From Acanthaster planci (lineage: Eukaryota > Echinodermata > Asteroidea > Valvatida > Acanthasteridae), in assembly GCF_001949145.1 (NCBI RefSeq), contig NW_019091383.1:1943752-2005751 (forward strand): DNA of 62,000 nt, written 5' to 3'. Position 1 is the stretch's first letter; each line of letters begins with the position of its first letter. Shown here in pieces: positions 38,901 through 48,793 of the stretch. A model generated the notes under the pieces. The model saw only the letters and a program-made list of their open reading frames with translations. It had not been told where the DNA came from and did no database searches. A program made the translations under genes and the position numbers.

Positions 38901-40013
38901 ATGTCCGGAACACTGCAGGCTTCCAGAGCTCACGGCTAGGTCTATTTTCTCGGTGTCTCCACGTATTTCCAATGGAGCGAAGCCATAGACCTAGTACAAC
39001 AGATTCGGTTGCAGCTTGTCCCCTTGTCTACAATTTCTTCCCGGCTATTAGTATTTCTACCCTCCCGAGGCTCACCTACAGTCTCCACGTAGAAATAAAT
39101 CCCACAGCGACACACCCTCAAATAAACGTGTTTTTTTTCAAAATCATCCAAAGTTTATTCCCAAAACCAATCTATAAGAGAGAGCGCGGAATCGGATAGA
39201 GCCAACTTCTTATCCAAAAATTGAAAAATCCACAAGCTTCTTTCTTTGGATGTTGAATAGTTGAGGCCAAGTAAGATTGTGTTCACTATGACCACTCATT
39301 TTGGGGGGTTTCCCCAAGTAAATAAAAGTGTTACTGAAACATATCCACATACTATTTTAAACTGAAAGATTTGAAGCTCGTGCATGTCATCAAGTTTGTG
39401 ATGTCATAGAGGCAAAGCTTTAACATTGCAGTGCAACTGGTTCAAGTGTGGACAAAAATTTAAGAATTTTTTTTCTTAAAGGAAAACTCTACCAATGAGT
39501 GTTTAGACTATCCAATACTTATTTTAAGGTGACCACCATTTCCTTTGGCAAAATTTGGGCTCTTTATTTTGTTATGTTTAATGCATCTGTGAGACACTTT
39601 TCCTGTTACGAGTTTACAAAACATCGCCTTTATAACGTGCAGTTTTAGATATGTCATGTTTTCAAAATTTAATTACATCAGATCTTACAATAATTAACTT
39701 ATCTTTTTTAAACTGTCAAACTTGGATTTGAAATGCTGACATTTCAAAATATCGATTGATCAAAAAATCTTCCAGCGAGGCTTGTGTATCAGTCTAGCAC
39801 TACAGAGCACAAAACCTTACAAAACCTTGCCAACCCGACACCGCAAGGGTTTCGCGCTAATCGCACTGACAATCACATACATTGGACTTCCCACAAAGAG
39901 ATTTCATTTTCTGCCCCCCCCCCTTAGAATCATCTTCCTACGTGCTTGCTTAGGGGTTAATATAGGGTGATTAATATTAGGACATTATAGTTGATATCCT
40001 ACATTTGTTTGTA
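36000..40013. other. intergenic stretch between gene A and the integrase-like fragment
   Basis: Apart from the DHRS11 exon 1 relic no exon is recognised. The longest open frame (38159-38791, minus, 210 codons) has no domain and overlaps G/C homopolymer-rich repeat-like sequence. CpG is mildly raised at 35.6-36.9 kb, which could include gene A's promoter. Confidence 0.4.
37430..37535 (-). pseudogene. relic of DHRS11-like exon 1
   Basis: The minus strand from the ATG at 37535 reads ATGGCTAGCCGTGTTGCAGG, then GATGTGTTGCCTTGGTAATA and GGTGCCTCTTCTGGTA. It is plainly related to exon 1 of gene C (ATGGCCAGCAGTGTTGCAGG). About 10 bp are lost near the MQRWAG codons, the frame shifts, and TAATAG stops follow where gene C has VTGA. 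The TGxxxGIG motif is destroyed. No downstream exons are found nearby on the same strand. I read it as a dead copy of a fourth family member or a partial duplicate. Confidence 0.75.
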
Positions 40014-40026
40014 NNNNNNNNNNNNN
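40014..40026. other. assembly gap (13 N)
   Basis: A short run of N. It cuts the integrase-like gene at the start of its first visible exon, so the true start codon and any earlier exon are missing or lie to the left of the gap. Confidence 0.99.
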
Positions 40027-40027
40027 A

Positions 40028-41335
40028 CAACATGCTTTCAACAATGACGGCAATGACACTATCCTACAACGAGACCGATTGGTCCGTCATTACTTTGAAG
40101 CAGGGTACAGCTACGATGAGGTTCTTTCAATTTTGGTCCTTCGTCATCGAATAACCATCAGGTATTGGCCAACTTTATTTGTATATGTTGACATGGATGA
40201 CTTGAGTGTTGGCCTATAGCTGTAGTATTTGTGTATATGTACATGTATTAGTTAGACTTTGAACGGTTAGTATCGCTTTCCTCCAGCCCATGCGTGGAAA
40301 TAACACTTGTGTATTGTTTTATAAAGATGGATATGTTTGTATTCCTTGTACTGTCAGCCTGAGAACGCTGCACCGAATTCTCCGCAAATTGAATCTTAGG
40401 AGAAGAAGTCCTGACGACTTGACACTGAACAGGTTCCTAATAAGTTTGCGGGTAAGGATAACAGAACGTCTTGAAATACGGTAGCAGTGAGAAAAGAGAC
40501 ACTTTAGGTTGAAATCTCGCCTTACATTTCTTTTGTATTTACGTTTCATTCAAGCAGTGGTTGTGTCAAGTACTTTCTGGATCCGCTATTATTGTACCAA
40601 ATTAATTAAATATAACAATTTTACTCACTGAATATTCCTTTGTTGGGTTTCATTGCTCGTATGCCCGCAATCTTAATATCTGGTGCATGTCCTCTAATAC
40701 TTTTTGTACGGCAGTGGGTTGTAAGCAGGTTTTGTGTAAAGTAATTTCTGTGTTCAAAAGTAGAGTTACATGATTTTATGTTGCAGTACTGTATATCATT
40801 TGCTAGAAGATGTTACGCATACAGTTGTGCTGGTTATCAACTGTAAATTATTTTAATCCTACGAACGTTTCAGTTCCCGATGCTTTTGGAAATACAAATA
40901 GGGCAACAAGATAATTGCTTTCTTATTTATTTAACGACTTTTTCTTCGTAGGCTGAATTACAAGGCAGTGGCCACAATCTGGGATGCCGGGCCATGGCAA
41001 GAAGAATGTTGTCACGCTATAGCATCATTGTTCCAAGGTAGACCGACAAGAATAAAACATTGTCAATTACTGACTCAATAAATTTCTTATCTAGTTTTCA
41101 TCTGAATGTTTGTTACTCTTCTTGTTTTTAGACATCGTAAATTGTGTTATTTTTTTGGTAGGAGCGTCGTCCTTGAAGGGCAACGCATGCTAGACCCTGA
41201 AGGGGTAGAACTACGTGGAAGACATAGACTGAGGAGACGCTCCTATGTCAATGAAGGCCCGAATTACGCAATCCACGTCGATCAGCATGACAAGCTAAAG
41301 GTTTATGGATTTGCTTTGCATGGAGCCATAGATGG
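40028..41335 (+). CDS. integrase-core (rve-type) transposase-like gene, 5' half only
   Basis: Four exons join with consistent phases: 40028-40161, 40358-40451, 40952-41037 and 41162-41335, all GT-AG. The conceptual protein begins with a helix-turn-helix-like region (LVRHYFEAGYSYDEVLSIL, then LRTLHRILRKLNLRRRS). It continues with ELQGSGHNLGCRAMARRM and DPEGVELRGRHRLRRRSYV, and reaches HVDQHDKLKVYGFALHGAID. The last block matches the start of integrase-like catalytic domains common in marine animal genomes, where HVD supplies the first catalytic aspartate. The chain ends at a good donor (GTAAGA), but no continuation was found before gene B at 42.3 kb. The second Asp and Glu are therefore absent from the window. 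It is probably a truncated copy or a host-captured fragment. Assignment to a named transposon superfamily is left open. Confidence 0.7.
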
Positions 41336-41601
41336 GTAAGAACATTGCCAGTAGTCATTAGGGCTATTAAATTCAATGTCCATTTTTCCTCAGGAGATGA
41401 GACTTGACGCTCACTAGAAAAGTGGCAACCAATTATCTGTGTTTAGTTTTGAAATAGAAAAATTACAAATGCAACCCATCTTAGCAAAATTGTCCCCATT
41501 CAACAATCTCTATATTAAAATACATGAGCATATCAAGTGTTATTTCATATATTGTACAAATTGTTATTTATTGTTAAACTGCGTCAGCCATTTCATTCAA
41601 T

Positions 41602-41602
41602 N
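41602..41602. other. single-N assembly join
   Basis: One ambiguous base at 41602 in non-coding sequence, probably a contig join. Any missing downstream exon of the integrase-like gene could have been lost here. Confidence 0.9.
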
Positions 41603-42306
41603 GTGGCAACCCTCAACTTTCGCGGGCACTATGACCATTTTTCAACCGTAGTTTTTAGCCCTTCTGCTCTCATATGAAAGCTCAAAGACCCAGGGAGTTG
41701 ATCCTGGCAACAATTTACACAATCTCACCATTTTGGGGGGTACAATCTCCTTTTTCAAAAGATAATGGGGGGGGGGCACTTTTAATGCTAATGAGCTGCG
41801 GGTCAAAAATTCTCACTTGAATTAGTGGTCTGCACCCCTAAGTGTACGTCTCATTTCTGGTTGCATATGCAGAGAGGTATTGGGTCCTGTGCATGACCTG
41901 ATGATTCTGTTATTTGTGCTACCCCTGTGATGGTCGGCGATCGCATGTTCCCATGCTCAAAAATAGCCCCAGATATCGTATCACCATCACACAAGCTCTC
42001 GCACTCGGAGCGTTCATTATGGGGGCCATTTTGTGTTAGATCGTTGGATATTGAATGGGGTCAAGGTCATAGACGTATGCATATAACAATTTTCACTCAA
42101 AAAGACGGTCGTTGGTGTAACCATTGCTTTGAATCTTCCAGGAAAATTGTCTTCCACAATTTCCACATTGTTCCTTTCACTTTCATGTGTCAAATGTAAA
42201 CATGTTGAACTGTTTGATGTTTCTTCTCATTGCCAGTCCATGCATCTTGTCTTCAGTTGCAATAATTTAATTTTTTTCCCTTCCCAGTTTAGAACTGTTG
42301 ATCATC

Positions 42307-45300
42307 ATGGCCAGCAAAGAGGGCATGCAGAGATGGACAGGACGTGTTGCCTTGGTGACAGGAGCCTCTTCTGGTATTGGTCAAGCCACAGCGAGGGCGC
42401 TTGCAAGACATGGCATGAGAGTGGTTGGCTGTGCCAGGAACATCAAACCAATTGAGGTCAGGCAGTGGCACTGGTATTAAGATACTTTTGATGGGTCTTC
42501 TTAGCCGTGTTGGAGTAGAGTCCACGACGTCCGAGGCCAAGTCCTGGGTCTGATCGAGGCCAAGACCGAGTCACTGCCATTCAAGGCCGGGGCCACAGTT
42601 TCTGAGGCTAAGGCCAATACCAAGTGCAGTTCTTACACACTTTATTGTATAACATAACTCTGCATGATCAAAGGTGATTTTTCTCTACTGAACAGCACTG
42701 TTGGCCGGAAGCAAAATTCACCTAGATTCACAAAAAACGGTCGTGCAGGACAAGACAAGAACTTAGTTCTTGTAACCAAGTGCTATGTTACATGAATTAG
42801 TTGCTTTCAGTGTAACATCTTAAACAATGTGGTAAACAAATTCGAATGAAATTATCTCGTTCAGCTGGTGTTGCAAAGCTCAGTGTTTATATTCTTGCAA
42901 CATAGTACAGCTAAGAGGATGGTCGAGTCCTCTCCCTCACACCACCAACCACGAACAGAAAAAAAAAATACAGAAGCTTTAATTGCCCTCAATAAATAAA
43001 ATACAAAAAAGCTATCCTTTTTGTGCAATGATCGTCGCAAGTACAATGCGTTGTCACAATAAAATGTTTGGGGAAAAAGTAAAAGCGAGGAAACTGATTT
43101 CAAATGGGTACCCTCGAACTGGACTTCAACTCATTCTTCAAGTCCAGAGGGTGCCAAGGCCAAGGCTTTCAAAAATCGGCCTCAAGGTTATAGCCTCGAG
43201 GCCAAGGCCGGCCTCGAGGCCAAGGCCGGCCTCGAGACCTCCATCACTGATTCTTAGACTGTGTACATATACTCTGCAACTGTATCCTCTTCTTACACCA
43301 GATCTGTTGGTTTCGATGTCCGCCAAGCTCACGGGAGTGTGGCAGACAATGAACCCCTTGGGTTCTTGGGGTATACTCTTCTAAAATATACAAAAACTGT
43401 TTACATCCACGTTTGGAAAAATACGCTAAAATGCACATTTTTGTTGTTGCTATAGTTGTGATGTCATCCTGGGAAGGCATAGTTCAGTGCATAGTTTTTC
43501 TGTTCAAAATGCGAAACTAGAATTTACTCACTGAAAATATTTCTCAGAAAGGGTTGAATTGCTATGTGGCTAAACAGCAACAAATCACCCAGGAGAGAAA
43601 CTGTAGTCAAGCAAAGTCTTTAAACAAGCAGGAGTCTTTCGTGTACAGACCAATGTAACATTGAGGCTCTCTTCCTGAGATTACATCACATTGCATCATT
43701 TGCTCATGAATATGAGAATACTCATCAGCATAAAAACCGAAAAGACCCTTGAAATAGAGAAACACAAATCAAAAAATGATATTAACTGAGACACATATAG
43801 GTGCATTTCCTAGGTTTGTTTTCAAATCATTCCATTTCCTTTTAAGGAAATTTTCAAGATCCACTACCAGCATTTTGTCAGGAAATTGTGGAGATTTTAA
43901 TTAGTTGGCTAAAAAAAGAAGACATGAAAGTATTAAGTTGCCTGCTGTCCAGTTGGCAAGTACTGCACTTATCAGGCTAAGTTTAACCTGAGTGTCTTCT
44001 GTGTTCAGTGGAATCCTGGGCTTATCTGCAATTGTAATCAAGCATCTATTACATAAAGACTTGGCCAAGTAGGGAATTCTATACAGTACTTACTACAAGG
44101 AAATCCTTGAATTTGTCCTACTTCTAAATATCTAGGATGATGCTCAGATGTTATCGGGAGACAGCACTGTCACCGGCTCCCTGCATGCAATCAAATGCAA
44201 CTTGATGCAAGAGGATGAAATCCTAGCGATGTTTGCCAAGATCAGGGAGACGTTTGGCGGTGTGGACGTCTGTATAAGTAATGCAGGATTCAGTGATTCT
44301 GGTTCACTTAGTTCACAGTTGACCGTACTGAATGGAGATGCGGCAAAATGGCGAGGAATATTTGATGTGAGTATTCGTTGAAACTGGACCATCATTCAAC
44401 TGATGTTTGTAGGCATGTAGAAAAGATATTCCTTTTCACTCATAAGAACTTTCCTGGTTGAAGTTTTTTTTATCCAGAGCTAGTTCTCTCTCCTCAGGTT
44501 TTTAAGTCCTTCATTATCATTCAATCTTTGAGAACAGAAATGGTTGTAATCCCACCACTTTGGTCCTTCATTACCCTTTCATTTCCCTGTGTAATGACAG
44601 GTGAATGTTTTGGCTGTCGCTCTTTGCTGTCGAGAGGCCGTGAGACAAATGGAGGAGAAGGGAGCAACAGATGGTCAGCTGTTGGTGACCAACAGGTAGA
44701 GTGGACATTGGTGTATCGAGATCTGCGTGGACCGAGCAGAAGCACCTCCTCAGATCATTTGTTGAAAAGAGCCATGTTGGAGGGGAGTGTTGATGTCGGT
44801 AGGCACACAATTATAACAAGTGCATTTCATAGTTGTTTGTGAGCCAGCAAAATGTAGTTCCCACCAAAAGAGCCTACGTTGCTGTGAAAATTGCGCCCTC
44901 TCTTGGTCCCACTCAGGACATGTCTCACTGATTGTAGCTCATTGGAAGACTTCTGGATCTGTTTTGAATTTCTCAAGGACTTCATCGTTAACCTACTTTC
45001 AGAAACCACATTTTGATTTCAGTTTTTGTATTCGCACCACATTTTCAGTTCTGCGAGTTTGGATAACCTCTTGTGGAACATATTCACAAGAGCATACATC
45101 GTTATGCTCGCAAAACTTCCCTGCACAAATGACGGCAGTTGTCTTTTCATTTGCAGCATGTCTGGCCATCGATTAACCCCAAAAGTCAACTTGTTTCATG
45201 CCATCACCAAGCATGCTGTGAGTGTCCTGGTGGAAGGTATCCGACGGGAGTTGAGGGAGAAGAAAAGCCACATAAGAATTGCAGTAAGCCCCGACTTCAA

Positions 45301-46498
45301 TCCTTGAAAAAAATCGTCCAATTTGAACAATTGCTCTACGTAGATTACATCAGCTACCCTTCCCTACTTTTTCACACTGTTACATTATTTTCAGCCATGA
45401 CTTTTGGACTTCTTACAGCAAATCTCACCTGGGATAGTAGATACAAGATCTCAAGAACGCATGCAAGCTGGCTTTTATCCCGAAGAGGTCAATGCTTTTT
45501 ACAAAACGTTGGAGGTAAGCTGCTTTCTTTGAAATGTTGACCACCGTCCAAATGGAATCGTAGAGGTGAAAAAGTTATGGACACCCAATTAATCTCCACA
45601 GAATAAAGCTCTCGGTTAAGTGTGCTCTCTTGAAAACTCTCCATTATCATTAGGTCATCTACCTGCTCACAGTTGTTTGGAATAGCAATTACTTTGCCAC
45701 TGTCCGGTTCACCTCACCTATGTGGTGGAGATGAAGTGTGGGATATCTCACCTCCATCTTTTTGAACTTCAACTGTGCATGTAGTTTGTGAGCCATCACT
45801 ATTTAAACATTTTACCATGGGCTTGAATGGAAAGAAAAGAGGCCAAGTACACGTTTTCTACATCCCCCTTTTTTCCAGAACCTGACTTCCCAAAAAGTTG
45901 ATTAGGGCAGAATTTCGGTTTTAGCATCTGGAACATTACAAAAATGTTTGGCTGTCTTTGGCCTTCTCTTAAATGGTAAAAGACAGTTTGGATGTCTTTC
46001 TGTAAATGCCCTGGGGAGTTCTGTTGGTGTCCAGAGGTCACAGGTTCGAATCCTGCTTCGGTTATTCTGCATCCGTATTATTTCGCTGCAGTTAGCAACG
46101 TAAACATGCCTCCATGGAAAATGCAGTTTGTCACTTGGCAGCCTTGGAGTGGTACGGATACAGCATGGGACTTCTTTAAGATGGTTGGACTGCATGACGG
46201 AAATGTTTTCTTCATTTGTGTATGGCAGGCATTAAGACCTGAAGATATTGCTGATAATATGCTCCATGTACTGCAAACGCCACCCCACGTTCAGGTATGT
46301 TCGCAACTATCTTGTCAAAAAAGTAGCATTAACTTTGTCTTGAAAAGCTTCCATCACTGCATATTTCTAATGGAGCAGGTGTAGCAAGTGAACGAAAGTT
46401 AACTGTACTTTTGCTGGCTGAAGCATCTAAACAATCATTGTGCGTTTTCATGACAGGTGCATGATATCCTTATCAGACCAACGGAGCAGTCCTTTTGA
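42307..46498 (+). CDS. DHRS11: DHRS11-like SDR, gene B, catalytic Tyr replaced by His
   Basis: The same seven-exon structure as genes A and C on the opposite strand: 42307-42456, 44136-44366, 44601-44695, 45157-45283, 45419-45514, 46229-46294 and 46457-46498. All joins are GT-AG with matching phases, giving 268 residues. The cofactor motif TGASSGIG is at about 18-25, SNAG at 98-101 and a serine in NSMSGHR at about 159. Where A and C have YAVTK or YAITK this gene has HAITK: His173 (CAT at 45197-45199) with Lys177 kept. Exon 5 is also the most divergent (GIVDTRSQERM in place of GIVETEFRERM). The frame is intact, so a lost or altered catalytic role under some constraint is more likely than a fresh pseudogene. 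An acceptor before AACTG at 42293 marks a 5' untranslated intron. AATAAA at 47608-47613 is a possible polyadenylation signal. Confidence 0.9.
42515..43240 (+). repeat. GAGGCCAAGGCCG-type minisatellite, two clusters
   Basis: Variants of GAGGCCAAGNCC recur at 42527-42625 and more regularly at 43155-43240, where GAGGCCAAGGCCGGCCTC is nearly tandem. The clusters are about 500 bp apart in gene B's first intron. They produce Gly-Leu-Glu-Ala pseudo-peptides in translation. They look like a degenerating GC-rich repeat. Confidence 0.55.
43440..43815 (+). repeat. dispersed repeat, copy 3 of 3
   Basis: AAGGCATAGTTCAGTGCATA, CCAATGTAACATTGAGGCTC, TTTGCTCATGAATATGAG, CAGCATAAAAACC and ACTGAGACACATATAGGTGC align in order with 32455-33010 and partly with 17268-17600. 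It lies in gene B's first intron, in gene sense. Confidence 0.6.
46020..46080 (+). repeat. tRNA-like B-box fragment
   Basis: GAGGTCACAGGTTCGAATCC, continuing TGCTTCGG, holds a canonical B box, with GTTCTGTTGGTGTCC as a weak A-box candidate. It is probably a decayed SINE head. It lies in the gene B intron between exons 5 and 6. Confidence 0.4.
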
Positions 46499-48793
46499 GA
46501 GCACACAGGTGATCAAACTGAAGAACTGAACTTCCCAGGGCCACTTCACCCATTTGTGTGTGGTTTTCCAGGTTCTTAGAGAATCAAATATGCACATTTC
46601 TATTTCATATTCGGCTGTGCAAATGCCACTTTTTGAACTTCATTTTCACACGTTAATTTTAAAAAATGAAATTTTGTACTGGTGGAGCCTAAAGAGGTTA
46701 TTTTTAGAAGACTTATTATGCTACCTCCAACTGAAAATCCTAATCTATGCACATGTATAAAGGCCATCTTGAAAGTTGGCAATCATACAAGTTGATACAA
46801 GGAAATAGCAATGCAGTTGAATATTTGTACAGGAATTTTTCGGAATTGTCCATCTTGTAGTTGGTTACAGTAGTTAGACTGTCAGTGCTCCAAGGTCACA
46901 TCCCCGCCAATATATGCAATACATGTACTTTATTGCTTTGGCACTCTCAAAGTCTTAATTGCTATGCATAATGTTCATACCATCATAGATAATGTATCAA
47001 GGCTGAGCTTTTCCATGAAAATGACTGAAATATATTTATTTTTTGGATGTGTCAAACTCTACATAACGGATTAGTGCTCTATTTAATGTACCATGAGGAA
47101 TTTAATTCAAGTATTGTGAAGCACTTTGAGTTTATTGTTTTAATGCTACTGAATGTTTTTAGTTTTCCCATTAAATGGGATAACTTCAAGACAAATTTGC
47201 ATTTCTTTAGTGCAAAGAAAAAAGGTAAACTTTAATAGCTTTTTCTGAAACCTTTTCAAAATTGTCATCATAAAAGTCTCCCTAGTTACCGTCCTCTGAG
47301 TTTATGCAAAGAACGTTGCACTGACAGGGAGGGAGTTACACTACAGATAAATTACATTTCGTTTGTGAAGGCTTGCAATATTTTCCTGCCCAAATTGAAT
47401 TACTGACAACCAAAATTGGAACGTCATTTTCATAATGAAGGCATAATAACACTAGACAGCAATACTAACCTACCAAGTAAACAAGCACAGGTGATCAAAA
47501 TTTTAAAAAAATAGATTTTACAATGATTCTTTTTTTGTGATGATTTTAATACTGCAACACCCGTGTTCTGATGCTTTGTAATACATTATTCTTTCATTTT
47601 CCTTGAAAATAAAACCAGTGTTTCAATGAAATGGAATTTTGCTTTAGCTGACATTTGATACATTTTAATGTTTTAATATTTCTTTTTTCTTTTAGAACTC
47701 TAAAGTGCAGTTTTGACATTAAGTGAGGCTCCAAATAGCATTTAAAGTACTGAGTGAAGTAACATTAAACTACGTGTATTGAAATGCAATATGCACCAAT
47801 CAATTAATGTGATTTCATTTACCCTGAAATCCTCCCTTACGTCGCAGATACATCAAAATCCACAAAGAGATAGTGGATGATACATAAGGGTTTGTAAACG
47901 AAAGCGTAACAGAAAATTACCAAAATCTGTATAAAGCTGTTGCAATAATTTTGAACTTGTTTTTCAGCAGTGACCCCTTTGGGTCAGTTACATTTTCCTC
48001 TGCTGATTGCTGACAACCCTGGAGCTATTATTTTCCTCGTCACTTTAGTCTTCTATTTTCTGTTAAGGAATTCTGAGCAAATTCACAACTGACAATCAAT
48101 ATGTGTGAACAGTGACAGCCTTCTTATGCATGCATCCGTGCAAAAGATGAAGGGGTGAGAAACGCACAGAGAACTGGAACAATTATGACCCTTGTTGAAA
48201 CTGGAGACAAAGTAGGAACTTTTTGCACTAAAAACAGTTCAATGCTGAAGCTTTGGTTTGGTCTAGAAGCATATGCATCGTGTATATTTCACAAGTTTAA
48301 AGCCCCATATACCCTTAAGTGACACAGAAAAAAATATTAAAACTACTTTCAATGTCACATTTCCTTTGCAAAATTAAACCTTGACTGTAATAATATGCAG
48401 TAATCATAAACATGACTTGATTAGGCCCTATGTATTGCAAGCAATATGCTTCAACCTAGAAAAATAATGTATGTGTTGAAAGAAGCCAAATAAATAACTC
48501 TTTAACTTTTTAACATCTATAATGAAATTCAAAGCAGAATTCGCAGCTTCATCAAACGTCTACAATTGGAATCTCCATTTTCAAAAATTTAGTACTTTAA
48601 AGAAAGTTCCAAAGTGCGAGACAAGCACCTGCTATATGTTTTAATAACATCAGCATTGCTAAAATGTCCTTACAATTTCTCCATTAAAATTCATTTTATA
48701 ATGAGACCACAACCAACCCATTTAATCAGGAGTTTCATTTCAAACTTCTTTTCAAGAAATTTAGTTTTATTATAAAAGTGAGTTTCTTTTTAA
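46499..48793. other. intergenic stretch between convergent genes B and C
   Basis: AT-rich, with no exon or clear repeat recognised. It should contain the 3' untranslated regions of both genes. On the minus strand AATAAA (48771-48766) lies 23 bp after gene C's stop codon, and on the plus strand AATAAA is at 47608-47613. Confidence 0.45.

Noticed and set aside
43138-43480. Glycine-leucine-glutamate-alanine repeat peptide, minus strand
   Set aside because: It arises from the GAGGCCAAGGCCG minisatellite in an intron.
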